Virus record (IMG/VR): IMGVR_UViG_3300047994_000066 | Span: 1-64,000 of that record | Direction: 5' to 3' (one strand) | DNA length: 64,000 nucleotides | Source: a virus | In this document: positions 30,216 to 40,451 of the stretch, piece after piece | Position numbering within the stretch: the first letter of the stretch is position 1 | How the letters are laid out: the number at the start of each line of letters is the position of its first letter | Notes under the pieces: model-generated | Told to the model about the DNA's origin: nothing | Seen by the model: the letters and a program-made list of their open reading frames with translations, nothing else | Databases searched by the model: none | Position numbers and translations under genes: made by a program

Positions 30216-31520
30216 ATGTCATCAAATACTTCATCAGATACAATTGGTTTAATTGCTTCATCTGATTACAAACTCAACACGTTAAACATCGTTACTAGTG
30301 ACGGTAAAATTGTTGATATTAGAGGACTTATAGTTGAGCTAAATTTGTATGAAGATATTTGGAGTCCTGTCATGACTGGAAGTGTCGTCATGGGTGATGC
30401 TCTCGATTTGATATCTTCTTTCAAAATGCACGGCAATGAATTTATTCAAGTAAATGTAGATAAACCTAGCTTAAACAAACCAATCAACAAAACTTTTCGC
30501 ATATACAAAATTAGCGACAGATCTCTTGGTTCTAATGGTTTGCAAAATTACACCATACACTTTTGCTCTGAAGAGTTATTTCTTTCAACACAAAGCATGA
30601 TCAGTAAGTCATACAAAGGTCTAAGAATAGACCAAATGATCAGCGATCTATTGCTTAACAAACTTAGAGTATCTCCTTCTAAGATAAACATTATCGAACA
30701 AACTTCTGGTGTATTCGACATCATAATTCCGCGCATGTCCGCACTTGAAGCAATATCTTGGCTTACACCTAGATCATATGGTCCAGCCAAAAATCTTTAT
30801 TTCTTTTTTGAAAATAGAGACGGTTTCAACTTTGTTTCTTATGAAACATTACTACAGCAGCCAACCTATCAGATTTATGGTTTCAATATTAAATTAGGAC
30901 AAAATCCTGTTTATAACAGTAACACTTTCAATCTAATTCAAGTCACGCAAGATTTTGACATGCTAAAGACTATGAAGTCTGGAGCATTCTCTTCCACTTT
31001 AGCCACGTTTGATATCGTCAATAGACAATTTACTGCGGTTAATTTTAATGCTAAACAACTTTCTAACAACGCTATTCTCAATAATTTTCTACCGTGCAAC
31101 GATTTTACAAATAGGTTTGGTTATTCAGTGTTTCAAACAGATGGAAACATGTTGAAGTTTGTCATTTCAACTGATTCCGATACAACCAGTAATCCAGCAA
31201 ACCTTAAGAAATGGTTACCGCAAACCACATCAAGATTGGGCATGTTAAATACATTCAAGATTGTGGGTGTTGTTCCTGGTGACATTCTTCTTAAGACTGG
31301 TTCCGTAATCGGAGTAGTAGTCCCAAAGATGGAAATTCAGGACGCAACTACGGCTAATGATCCTATGAGAACAGGCCGTTATCTTGTTTCTAGTGTTCAT
31401 CATAAATTTATTTTGGACACAGCGGCGACAATCGTAGAACTTCTATCAGACACGGTTTCTGCGCAGTTAGCAGCACCTACAAACGGCTCTCAAACTATTA
31501 AACAAATAATATCAAGCTAA
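30216..31520 (+). CDS. Baseplate hub protein, gp27-like
   Basis: A 434 aa protein located between gp53 and gp5. N-terminal IVELNLYEDIWSPVMTGSVVMGDALDL (~35-60) is the start of the hub fold shared by T4 gp27 and Mu gp44. It continues with a hub domain pattern (YTIHFCSEELFLS, IIIPRMSALEAISWL) and ends VELLSDTV. It should form the trimeric hub on which the gp5 spike sits. The assignment rests on fold pattern and synteny. Confidence 0.7.
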   Translation: MSSNTSSDTIGLIASSDYKLNTLNIVTSDGKIVDIRGLIVELNLYEDIWSPVMTGSVVMGDALDLISSFKMHGNEFIQVNVDKPSLNKPINKTFRIYKISDRSLGSNGLQNYTIHFCSEELFLSTQSMISKSYKGLRIDQMISDLLLNKLRVSPSKINIIEQTSGVFDIIIPRMSALEAISWLTPRSYGPAKNLYFFFENRDGFNFVSYETLLQQPTYQIYGFNIKLGQNPVYNSNTFNLIQVTQDFDMLKTMKSGAFSSTLATFDIVNRQFTAVNFNAKQLSNNAILNNFLPCNDFTNRFGYSVFQTDGNMLKFVISTDSDTTSNPANLKKWLPQTTSRLGMLNTFKIVGVVPGDILLKTGSVIGVVVPKMEIQDATTANDPMRTGRYLVSSVHHKFILDTAATIVELLSDTVSAQLAAPTNGSQTIKQIISS

Positions 31521-33529
31521 TGCAAATTGCAAAATATTTTGCCGGTGAAGATTTCCAGGGATTCTGGGTTGGCGTTGTTGAAAATCGTCAAGACCCACTT
31601 GAATTGGGTCGCGTGCAGGTTCGTATATACGGTGTTCATAATCCTTCTTTAACTGAACTACCTTCTCAAAATCTTCCTTGGGCACAAATATTACAAGACA
31701 CTAATGGTAAGACATTCTCTACACCAAAAGAATCTGATGTAGCTTTTGGTGTTTGGCTTGATGGATCTAAACAGCTTCCTTTGATGTTAGGTATTATTCC
31801 TGGATTTGAAACCAATCCACCTAACGTTGGATCTGGATTCCATGATTTGAGAAGTGAAGCAACCATTGCTTTGGCACCTAAAGTACCTGTAAGCCGAACT
31901 TATAATACTGACGGTTCAGGTATTACTATCACAGAAGCCAATACAGCTAATGCTGCTGTTCTTGAATCTTTACGTCACCCAAATGCAGATGAACTGAATC
32001 AAATTTCTATCTCTGGTGTCAGTCGTTACCAAAATCTTGCAAACACCGTTATCAACGCTCGTAAAAATAACTTGGATTTGAATGTCGTATCAGCTAACAA
32101 CTATAGATGGTCAGAACCATATCCGGCTTATAACCCTGAATATCCATATGATATCGCCACAGTCACGGAATCTGGTCATGTAATCGAATATGATGATACA
32201 CCAGGATCAGAACGTATTCATATTGCACATCGTACTGGGTCATTTGTTGAATTTTATCCATCCGGTTCTGTTGTTGAAAAAGTAACAAGAAGCCGTTACT
32301 CAATTGTCATGGCAGATGATCATATTCATGTCATGGGTACGGTTGCTATTAGCGTAGACGGTGACTGCCTTGTTCGAGTCAAAGGTGACACGATCTTAGA
32401 ATCTGGAGGTAAGTTAACCGCTAATGTTGCCGGTGATATGGATTTTTCTGTTGGTGGTAACTTTAACGTTCAAGCAGAAAACATCAATTTATCCGGTTCA
32501 GAAACTGCCACGGTAATAGGAAAACAGACATTCATAACAGGTGAATCCAGTGTAGATATCACAGCTGGCGTTACGACGATTAGTTCTGGTGGCGATCTTA
32601 ATTTTAATGCCAGTGGTGATTTCAATGCAGAAGGTTCAGATGTTAACATATTAGCGTCAGGTCAGGCTGCTTTGACCGGTGTTACGGTTGGTATTTCAGG
32701 TGAAGTGCAAATAGCCACTCTTACCAGCGTTAACCAGGGCGCACCTACTGCCTCAGGAGCCGGGACAGCAACGGCAGGTACCCCATCTGGCATCCCAGGT
32801 GGTATGTCCGCTCTTACGAAGAATACGGGCGTTGCTCCACCAGAAGAAGTTCCAGTTCCATTTAACATTAATAGTGTTCAGCTTGATCCTATTACTGGTT
32901 CTGCTTACGTTCAGCGTTTGTTCCTGGATTCCGGTCCTAACAACACGGTTGCCAACAATAATTTGGTTGCTCCGGATGCTAACACTGCAAACATTAATAC
33001 TGCCGGTTGTATGTTTGATGCAACCACAAAGACTTTTCTTACAGATTCATCTCAATGGTCTATCAGTCAGAATGGTTTGAACCTTATTCAATCAGCAGAA
33101 GGTTTTGCAAAGGTTATCAGTCCAGACACAGTCACTGCATACCCCGATCCAGCAACCGGCGCACAACCTATCACAATCGGTTATGGCACAACTCAAGCTG
33201 CATTGGGTAAACCAATCAGTTTGGGTGACACTATTAGTCGCGCTACCGCATTGGATTATCTTGGAACATGTGTTGAAAATGCGTTCCTTCCAGTTCTCCA
33301 AAAAAGTATTAATGTTCAGATCACGCAAAACATGCTCGATGCTTGTCTTAGCCTTATCTACAACATTGGTCCAAACAATTGGCTTAAAAGTTCTGTACTT
33401 AAGAATATCAACGCTCAACAGTGGTGTGCCGCTGGTTCAGCATTCCTTCTTTGGAACAAGGCGGCTGGTAAGGTACTTCCAGGATTGACAACAAGACGTA
33501 TGAAAGAAAAAACACTTTTCCTTAGCTAA
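31520..33529 (+). CDS. 5: Baseplate hub/spike protein gp5 with C-terminal lysozyme
   Basis: A 669 aa protein. Residues 1-110 are the gp5 OB-fold (FWVGVVENRQDPLELGRVQVRIYG). Residues ~210-400 form the beta-helix-like spike with repeated xGx[FV]xVx units (DHIHVMGTVAISVDGDCLVRV...). A low-complexity Ala/Thr/Gly linker follows (~400-510). Residues 514-669 are a T4-type lysozyme (GH24): E527 in SAEGF, D543 in YPDP and T557/558 in GYGTT are the catalytic triad positions, followed by the usual helical lobe. In T4 the lysozyme lies between the OB-fold and the spike. The placement here at the C-terminus is unusual. Confidence 0.9.
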   Translation: MQIAKYFAGEDFQGFWVGVVENRQDPLELGRVQVRIYGVHNPSLTELPSQNLPWAQILQDTNGKTFSTPKESDVAFGVWLDGSKQLPLMLGIIPGFETNPPNVGSGFHDLRSEATIALAPKVPVSRTYNTDGSGITITEANTANAAVLESLRHPNADELNQISISGVSRYQNLANTVINARKNNLDLNVVSANNYRWSEPYPAYNPEYPYDIATVTESGHVIEYDDTPGSERIHIAHRTGSFVEFYPSGSVVEKVTRSRYSIVMADDHIHVMGTVAISVDGDCLVRVKGDTILESGGKLTANVAGDMDFSVGGNFNVQAENINLSGSETATVIGKQTFITGESSVDITAGVTTISSGGDLNFNASGDFNAEGSDVNILASGQAALTGVTVGISGEVQIATLTSVNQGAPTASGAGTATAGTPSGIPGGMSALTKNTGVAPPEEVPVPFNINSVQLDPITGSAYVQRLFLDSGPNNTVANNNLVAPDANTANINTAGCMFDATTKTFLTDSSQWSISQNGLNLIQSAEGFAKVISPDTVTAYPDPATGAQPITIGYGTTQAALGKPISLGDTISRATALDYLGTCVENAFLPVLQKSINVQITQNMLDACLSLIYNIGPNNWLKSSVLKNINAQQWCAAGSAFLLWNKAAGKVLPGLTTRRMKEKTLFLS

Positions 33530-33532
33530 ATA
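33526..33532 (+). promoter_or_regulatory. Candidate late promoter (CTAAATA)
   Basis: Overlaps the gp5 stop codon; 23 bases between motif and gp25 ATG. Confidence 0.6.
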
Positions 33533-33555
33533 GTTGATCCTTAAGAGAAGTATCA

Positions 33556-33975
33556 ATGGCAACAGCACCTACACTCAGTACACCGCTTCAAACTCGTCAA
33601 TATTCTGACTTCAACATCGATTTCATACCAAATCCGATGACTGGGGATTTGACGAAGGTTACTGGTATTAACAGCGTTGTCCAATCAATCGTCAATCTAG
33701 TTTCTACTAACCATTATGAACGTCCATTTCATCCAGAAATTGGTGGCAACGTTCGTAAGTTGTTGTTCGAATTGGTTGACGGTGTTACAGCCAATTTATT
33801 GTCTTCAGAAATTAAAGACGTATTGGCTAACTTCGAACCGAGAGCACAAGTTTTGGATGTCATCGTTCAAACCAATAATACACAAGACGGCTATAGCGTC
33901 ACGATTGTTTTCCAGGTAGCTGGTGGTATTTCTACACCTATTACTATTAACACTTTTCTTCAGAGGCTCCGTTAA
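33556..33975 (+). CDS. 25: Baseplate wedge protein gp25
   Basis: A 139 aa gp25 protein. DFNIDFIPNPMTGDL (~16-30), HYERPFHPEIGGNVRKLLFE (~54-73) and the conserved EPR triad in FEPRAQVLDV (~93-102) identify it. It sits at the wedge core and starts sheath assembly. Length is normal (T4 gp25 is 132 aa). Confidence 0.95.
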   Translation: MATAPTLSTPLQTRQYSDFNIDFIPNPMTGDLTKVTGINSVVQSIVNLVSTNHYERPFHPEIGGNVRKLLFELVDGVTANLLSSEIKDVLANFEPRAQVLDVIVQTNNTQDGYSVTIVFQVAGGISTPITINTFLQRLR

Positions 33976-33978
33976 ACC

Positions 33979-36048
33979 ATGGGCGTCACAGCAAATACCA
34001 GCAAGCTTCAGCTTACCAGTCTTGATTTTGATTCTATCAAACAAAATCTTATTACTTACTTGCAAAGTCAAAGTGAGTTTCAAGATTACGATTTCACTGG
34101 ATCAGCTTTTAATGTTCTTCTAGATATTTTGGCGTACAATACTCACTACAACGCTATCTATTTGAACCTCGTTGCCAATGAAATGTTCTTGGATACAGCT
34201 GTTCTTCGTTCTACAGTCGTATCTCATGCTAAGGCATTGGGTTACACGCCTCGTTCTGCTGTTGCTGCTCAAGCTACTGTAAATGTTGCTGTAACACGTT
34301 CTAATACTGATAACACTTCAATTCTTACACTTCCTCGCTTCAGTCAATTTTCTTCTGATGCGTTGAACGGTAGTTCTTATAATTTCGTAACACTTGATGA
34401 CACCACAGCTGGTGTTGATGGTAATACTTTCTATTTTAATAATGTTCAGATTGCTGAAGGTTCTCCTGTAATCAAAACATTCATTGCAGATAGTTCAACT
34501 AATCCGACAGCTAGCTTTAACATTGTTGATGCTAATGTTGATACCAGTACTCTTCAAGTTATTGTTCAGACTTCTACGGTTAACACTTATAAAACTTATT
34601 TTAATTTGGCCGAAGATTTCACTACGGTTAGTGGCACTTCAAACGTTTACTTCATTGAAGAAGGCGCAAATGCCTCTTACAACATTTATTTTGGTGATGG
34701 AATTATTGGCTCTGCTCTTCAAGACGGTAACATTGTTGTTATTTCATATATCACAACAAGTGCCAATGCGGCTAATGATCTTGATGGATTTACTCTTCAA
34801 AGTGCTTTGTTGTCTGGATCTACTTCAAACGTCACTACAGTACAATCTAGCTACGGTGGAACACCAATAGAAGATGTGGCTTCTATCAAGTTTTCAGCAC
34901 CTAAGAGTTATATTGCGCAAAATCGTGCCGTTACAATTAACGACTACGTAGCCTTAATCAACAAAAACTACCCATATTTTGATGCTGTCACTGTTTGGGG
35001 TGGTGAAACTCTTAATCCACCTGTGTATGGTAAGGTCTTTATTTCTGCTAAACCTAAGAACGGTTACGGTATTACTGTTCAACAACAGCAATATTTGACT
35101 CAAAGTGTCATCGCTCCTATTAGTGTATTGACTGTTACTCCAGAGTTTGTTGAAGCCGATTACAACTTCTTAAATCTTTCATTTGATGTTGATTACGATT
35201 CTACACAGACCACTTTAACTGAAACACAATTGATCAACACTATCATTAGTGCAGTTGAAAATTATGCCAATTTAAATTTGAACACTTTTAATTCAGAATT
35301 TCGTCTATCTCGTTTGCTAAGAACAGTTGATGATTCTGAAAATTCTGTGTTGTCTTCTACAGCATCTGTTTATCTTCAAAAGAAGTTAATTCCATTGTTG
35401 TCTGTATCTCAAACCTATGTGATGAACACTGGTTGTCAGTTGCAACCTGGAACATCAAGTGCTCATTTGTACACTTCTCCAACATTCACTATTAATGATG
35501 CTGGTGGTGTTGCTCGTCAGGCATACATTGAAGAAACGCCTAATTCTTATTCTGGATTGGATCAAGTTTTAATTACAGTACCCGGTTCAGGTTACACAAG
35601 CGCACCAACTTTGACGGTTACGGGTGACGGTGTTGGTGCTAATGTCATTGCTACGATTGTTAATGGTGTAGTCAATAGTGTAACTATCGATAATGCAGGT
35701 TCTGAATATACTACTGCAACAGTGACTGCCAGCGGCGGTGGTGGATTAGGTGCAGAGTTTACTGCGGTTCTTCAGGGTCAATATGGTATTCTTCGTACTT
35801 ACTATTACGACACAAACAATAACAAAGTAATTATCAATCCAAATGCCGGAACAATTGACTACCTAAATGGTGTTATTACTCTAAACAATTTTAATCCTAC
35901 TGGAATAAACAACCAACTAGGAGTTTTGAATATCTATGTGCCACCACAGAACCTTACTTTTGGTTCTAACAATGAAATTATTTTGACGCTCGATTCAACA
36001 GACAACAATGCTGTCACTGTGTCTTTGAACGACGAGAACAATAACTAA
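33979..36048 (+). CDS. 6: Baseplate wedge protein gp6
   Basis: A 689 aa protein, near T4 gp6 in length (660 aa). The N-terminus has LDFDSIKQNLITYLQSQSEFQDYDFTGSAFNVLLDILAYNTHYNAIYLNLVANEMFLDTA; central segments ENPDxxxx-like PKSYIAQNRAVTINDYVALI (~300-320) are typical of gp6/GpJ-type baseplate cores. A Gly/Thr-rich beta region (~515-600) looks inserted near the C-terminus. gp6 dimers make the inner ring of the wedge. Confidence 0.9.
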   Translation: MGVTANTSKLQLTSLDFDSIKQNLITYLQSQSEFQDYDFTGSAFNVLLDILAYNTHYNAIYLNLVANEMFLDTAVLRSTVVSHAKALGYTPRSAVAAQATVNVAVTRSNTDNTSILTLPRFSQFSSDALNGSSYNFVTLDDTTAGVDGNTFYFNNVQIAEGSPVIKTFIADSSTNPTASFNIVDANVDTSTLQVIVQTSTVNTYKTYFNLAEDFTTVSGTSNVYFIEEGANASYNIYFGDGIIGSALQDGNIVVISYITTSANAANDLDGFTLQSALLSGSTSNVTTVQSSYGGTPIEDVASIKFSAPKSYIAQNRAVTINDYVALINKNYPYFDAVTVWGGETLNPPVYGKVFISAKPKNGYGITVQQQQYLTQSVIAPISVLTVTPEFVEADYNFLNLSFDVDYDSTQTTLTETQLINTIISAVENYANLNLNTFNSEFRLSRLLRTVDDSENSVLSSTASVYLQKKLIPLLSVSQTYVMNTGCQLQPGTSSAHLYTSPTFTINDAGGVARQAYIEETPNSYSGLDQVLITVPGSGYTSAPTLTVTGDGVGANVIATIVNGVVNSVTIDNAGSEYTTATVTASGGGGLGAEFTAVLQGQYGILRTYYYDTNNNKVIINPNAGTIDYLNGVITLNNFNPTGINNQLGVLNIYVPPQNLTFGSNNEIILTLDSTDNNAVTVSLNDENNN

Positions 36049-38744
36049 TGGGTAATTACTTCGATCAAAATGTAATTTCGAACACAGTATCTACGTTCGT
36101 ATCTTCACAATTCCCAGAATTTGTGAGAGAAGGTAGTCCTGCATTCGTTGCATTTATGCAAGCTTATTATGAGTTTCTTGAAACACAAGTTTTACCAACA
36201 CCTAACGGATACAGCACAGTCTATCAGGCAAAAAACTTACTGAACTATAAAGACGTTGATCAGACAACCGATCAATTCATTCAATACTTTATTAACGATT
36301 TCTTGCCTTATTTTCCAAATGATGTTGTTCTTGATGAGCGCAAACTTATCAAGATTGCTCGTCAGTTTTATACACAGAAAGGCACGCCTCAATCTATTCA
36401 GTTTTTGTTTCAAGTTTTGTATGGAAAGAGCGCAGACATCTATTTTCCTAAGGACAATATTCTTAAATTATCTGATGGTAAATGGACACTTCCACAAGCT
36501 CTTCGTTTGCTTCTCGATACTAGCAACCTAGACTTTCCGGTACAGGAGCTTGTTCAACGTGTCGGCGTTGGATCAAACAGCGGTGCTCAATGCGTTATTG
36601 AATCAGTAAACAAGGTAGTTGATCCTAACCTTGGATTTGAAATTGTTGAAGTTTACGTATCACAAATAACAAAGCCTTTTGATGACCTTGAAAGTCTTCA
36701 GGTTGTTTATGGTGTAGATGCCAATGGAAACAATCTTGTCTTTGAAGAAAAAATTATTGCTGCTCTTTCCAATATTATTGTCGATCCACATAACCAGGGT
36801 CTTTTGTATGTGACTGGTGATCCAGTTGTTTTGACAGGTGGTCTAGAACCTAACGATTCATCTGCTCAGAAAGCTATTGCTTATGTTGGCAACGTTTCAA
36901 CCGGTTCTGTTACAGGAATTAATGTTGCTTTTGGTGGCTATGACTATCGTCAAAACCCAAATACTATTGTGACATTCACTAACGCTCCTGGAGATGCTAA
37001 CGGTGCCGGTGCTCAAGCTATTGTTTCATCTATCGATACATCTAATCTTGTTTACGTAAATGTAAACATCGACTGTATAGAATTTCACGCCAATGTGGTA
37101 CTTGGATCTTCTGGTGCTGGAAATGCATGGGGATTTACTAACTGTGCCTATACGAACGCCAACACTCAAATAGGCCAAGCTCTAACTTACGCTAATTTGG
37201 AATTTGCTCCTATTTTAACTATGAATGTTATCGCAGGAGGCGGCGGTTACTCTCGTGTTCCTATTCCAAACATGGAAGTTGTTTATTACACAGATTTGAC
37301 TAATGCTCTTGTAGAAGCTGACTCTGCTGCCGCTAACGCTACATTCCAAAACATCGATGATCTTGGTATGTTTGCTGCTGTGCAAGTTTTAAATGGTGGT
37401 ACTGGTTACTCTAACGTTACAGATAAAATTTACACAAATACCGCTATTGGATACGACGCATCTTTCAATTTTATTACCGTTGGTGGCGCTATAACTCAGG
37501 TCATAGTAACTAACAGAGGTTGCGGTTATATTGGATTACCTAACATTGGTCTTTACGTTGCAAATAGCACTAATAGTCAAAATGCTTCTGCTGGATCTAA
37601 TGCTCGCTTAATTCCATACGGATTCGGTCAAGGTGCTAACCTTCAACTTTCTGTTAGCCAGATCGGTCAGATCATAGATTTTGATTTGGTTAATCGCGGA
37701 TTCGATTATATTTCAGCACCAAACGTTTCACTACGTATTCAAGACGTTGTTATCAATTCTCTTCCTGTAAATATAATCCCAGCAAATGATGTAATCATTT
37801 ATCAAGGAAGTAATGCAAATAATGCTACTTACACCGCATACGTAGATAGTTACAACCCATCTGATAATGTTCTTCGTTTGTATAATTATCGCGGTGGTAT
37901 AAATTCAAATTCTAATCTCGTGATGACTCTAACCAGTGGAAGTCTTTACAATGTGACTATTAACTCATTTGCTTCTCAACCTGTTACAACTTATGGAAAC
38001 GGTTTGGCTAAAGCAAATGCAATTTTCTTGAACGGTTTGATTCAGTATCCAGGTTTCTATTTGAACACAGATGGTTTTTTGAGTGCTGATCAGTACATAC
38101 AAGATGCCAATACTTACCACAATTATAGCTATCAAATTATTGTAGAAAAAGCTTTGGCTGATTACAAGAACGTTTTGATGCAACTTGCACATCCTGCCGG
38201 TATGTCTATGCTTGGAACTTACGTAATTCCAGCAACAGCAAGTGGCTTTTCTGCACCTTCAAGCAACGTCGTTTACATCAGCCCATTAACCGGTAATGTA
38301 ACTCCTAACACATTGACTGCAAACCTAAACGCTTTCGGAACAGTATTCAGTTCAGCCAATGTGGTTGCTGGTGACATGATTGTATTCAATACCAGTGATA
38401 CTACTCGTCGTCTTCAGACTAAATTAATCACTGCTGTCGTGTCTAATACGAGTTTGAACCTTGAATCTAATACACAATTTGTTTACGACTTTTTGGTTAG
38501 CGTCACAGCTGGATCTAATGTTATTGTTTCAACTAATACTGACTTTATTGGCAACATTGCAGTTTCTGACATTGTTCTTTTGAATGTGGCCAACACGTTG
38601 GTTTATTCAAACGTTGTCGGTGTAACCAGCAACGAATTGACAGTTAACACTGTTTTTGCTTCTAACTCTGCAAACCTATTAATGGCTGTAGAACCTAATA
38701 TTGTTAATGCTAGCTACCAGATTATCTCTAGCGTAGCCGTCTAA
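36048..38744 (+). CDS. Baseplate wedge protein, gp7 position
   Basis: An 898 aa protein. The N-terminal 170 residues (FPEFVREGSPAFVAFMQAYYEFLE, then DERKLIKIARQFYTQKGTPQSIQFLFQVLYGKSA) are shared with gp7-position proteins of T4-like phages of cyanobacteria. The rest has repeated beta modules with VxNGGTGYSN-type segments (~260-600). Position between gp6 and gp8 matches gp7 (T4: 1032 aa). Overlap of one base with gp6. Confidence 0.7.
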   Translation: MGNYFDQNVISNTVSTFVSSQFPEFVREGSPAFVAFMQAYYEFLETQVLPTPNGYSTVYQAKNLLNYKDVDQTTDQFIQYFINDFLPYFPNDVVLDERKLIKIARQFYTQKGTPQSIQFLFQVLYGKSADIYFPKDNILKLSDGKWTLPQALRLLLDTSNLDFPVQELVQRVGVGSNSGAQCVIESVNKVVDPNLGFEIVEVYVSQITKPFDDLESLQVVYGVDANGNNLVFEEKIIAALSNIIVDPHNQGLLYVTGDPVVLTGGLEPNDSSAQKAIAYVGNVSTGSVTGINVAFGGYDYRQNPNTIVTFTNAPGDANGAGAQAIVSSIDTSNLVYVNVNIDCIEFHANVVLGSSGAGNAWGFTNCAYTNANTQIGQALTYANLEFAPILTMNVIAGGGGYSRVPIPNMEVVYYTDLTNALVEADSAAANATFQNIDDLGMFAAVQVLNGGTGYSNVTDKIYTNTAIGYDASFNFITVGGAITQVIVTNRGCGYIGLPNIGLYVANSTNSQNASAGSNARLIPYGFGQGANLQLSVSQIGQIIDFDLVNRGFDYISAPNVSLRIQDVVINSLPVNIIPANDVIIYQGSNANNATYTAYVDSYNPSDNVLRLYNYRGGINSNSNLVMTLTSGSLYNVTINSFASQPVTTYGNGLAKANAIFLNGLIQYPGFYLNTDGFLSADQYIQDANTYHNYSYQIIVEKALADYKNVLMQLAHPAGMSMLGTYVIPATASGFSAPSSNVVYISPLTGNVTPNTLTANLNAFGTVFSSANVVAGDMIVFNTSDTTRRLQTKLITAVVSNTSLNLESNTQFVYDFLVSVTAGSNVIVSTNTDFIGNIAVSDIVLLNVANTLVYSNVVGVTSNELTVNTVFASNSANLLMAVEPNIVNASYQIISSVAV

Positions 38745-38747
38745 ATA
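38741..38747 (+). promoter_or_regulatory. Candidate late promoter (CTAAATA)
   Basis: Overlaps the previous stop codon; 22 bases before the gp8 ATG. Confidence 0.6.
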
Positions 38748-38769
38748 AGAAATTCAATAGGATAGATTA

Positions 38770-40440
38770 ATGAGCACACCACTTCTTCAACCGCTAATTT
38801 TGCAAACGACACAAGGTCGAGTCAAACAGGCTCAAGATACTATTAACCAACTCTGTGGAGTCACTGGTGACAGCGTTTATTTGGGAATAGGTCGCGGCTA
38901 CATTTGGGCAAATAACGATACTGAAATCGGTACTCCATATAATTCAATCGATTACTTAAACAAAGTTCATCGTGATCTTGTTGCTCTTAAACTTCTTTCT
39001 ATTTCAAGCGCAAGTCTAGTTGTTCAACGTTCAGATTGGACTTCTAACACCTATTACACTGCTTTTGCTAACGGCAACAACATGTACACCTATGTAACTG
39101 TTGAAGCCGCTAACGGTACAGTAAACGTCAGCAACAGCAATATTATCATTGGTACTAACTTAACTACTTTTACAGAAGATTTTGAAGTTGGCAATATTAT
39201 TAATATTAAGGGTGACGGAATCTACACCTACCCTGTTCAGAAAGAAGTCATTTCTATTTCCAATTCTCAATACATGGTTGTTAATTCAAACGTCAGTGGG
39301 ACTTATACGAACAGTAGCATTGAAAATTGGGCAAACAATTATCCTAGCTATGCATACAATTTCTATGCTCGAAACATTTACGATCAAGTGTTCGTTTGTT
39401 TGGATAACAATGGTGGTGCAGTTTCTAACTCAATGCCGTTGATCAGTGTCGGTGGTTCTATCCCATCAGATCCTTACATTATTACGGACGATGGCTACAA
39501 GTGGAAATATTTGTACACCATGTCTGCTGGTCAAAAGAAATTATTCCTCACATCCAATTGGATGCCTGTTGGTTCAGACGCCTTGGTAACAGAATCTGCA
39601 ACGGATGGTCGAATCGATATCATCGATATTATTAATGTTGGTGGAGGATATAACTCCAATATTGCTGCTTGCAGTGCTCCAATTATGGTTCTTTATGGAG
39701 ACGGAACCGGTGCAAATGTTACCGCTCAAGTCAACGCTAATGGTCAAATCTTTGCTATTAACATCTTAGACGGTGGTTCAGGCTACACAACGGCTAATTT
39801 GATCGCTAATACCGGCGCTAATGGTTCAGGGGCGTCTTTCTCTGTAAAGATTGGTCCTAGAGGTGGGTGGGGTTCTAATGCTGCCCTAGAGCTTGGTGCT
39901 ACGACTTTGATGATAAGCACAACTCTTTCAGATACTGAAAACGGCACAATACCAACCGAAGACGCGGCAGGAGAGTATTTCAAATACAGGCAGCTTAGCT
40001 TGATTTTGAATCCAATTCTTAATAATTCAGGTAATGTGGCCACAAATACCAATTATGATATGACCACGACTATCCAGGTTGCAGGTAATGTCAGCGCCAA
40101 TATTTTCCAGATGGGTGATATTGCCTATCAGAATCCGTCTACTGGTGTTCTAGCCAATGCAACTTTCTTTGGAACCGTTGTTTGGTACGACACAAGCACC
40201 CAGGAACTGCATCTAAATAATCTAGGTGGAACTGGAAGTTTTATTCCACAGAGTCCTATTAGTGGTGTGTCTTATGGGGCACCGACAAATACGACACCGT
40301 ATATTACCACGACTGCGTTTACATTGACTTCTCCGGAAGTTGAAACATTCTCAGGCGTTGATCTTTACGTTGAAAACGTGGCACCTATTGAAAGGTATCC
40401 TTTACAAACTGAAGAAATACGTTTGATCATGTCATTTTAA
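38770..40440 (+). CDS. 8: Baseplate wedge protein gp8
   Basis: A 556 aa protein with gp8 hallmarks: an N-terminal QDTINQLCG..VYLGIGRGYIWANND segment, LNKVHRDLVALKLLS, VVQRSDWTSNTYY and ITDDGYKWKYLYTMS (~235-250). It is much longer than T4 gp8 (334 aa), with an added beta region at residues ~280-370 containing GGxYNSN and GSGYTT-type turns. gp8 dimers bind gp7 in the wedge. Confidence 0.85.
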   Translation: MSTPLLQPLILQTTQGRVKQAQDTINQLCGVTGDSVYLGIGRGYIWANNDTEIGTPYNSIDYLNKVHRDLVALKLLSISSASLVVQRSDWTSNTYYTAFANGNNMYTYVTVEAANGTVNVSNSNIIIGTNLTTFTEDFEVGNIINIKGDGIYTYPVQKEVISISNSQYMVVNSNVSGTYTNSSIENWANNYPSYAYNFYARNIYDQVFVCLDNNGGAVSNSMPLISVGGSIPSDPYIITDDGYKWKYLYTMSAGQKKLFLTSNWMPVGSDALVTESATDGRIDIIDIINVGGGYNSNIAACSAPIMVLYGDGTGANVTAQVNANGQIFAINILDGGSGYTTANLIANTGANGSGASFSVKIGPRGGWGSNAALELGATTLMISTTLSDTENGTIPTEDAAGEYFKYRQLSLILNPILNNSGNVATNTNYDMTTTIQVAGNVSANIFQMGDIAYQNPSTGVLANATFFGTVVWYDTSTQELHLNNLGGTGSFIPQSPISGVSYGAPTNTTPYITTTAFTLTSPEVETFSGVDLYVENVAPIERYPLQTEEIRLIMSF

Positions 40441-40451
40441 GAGAAAAATAA

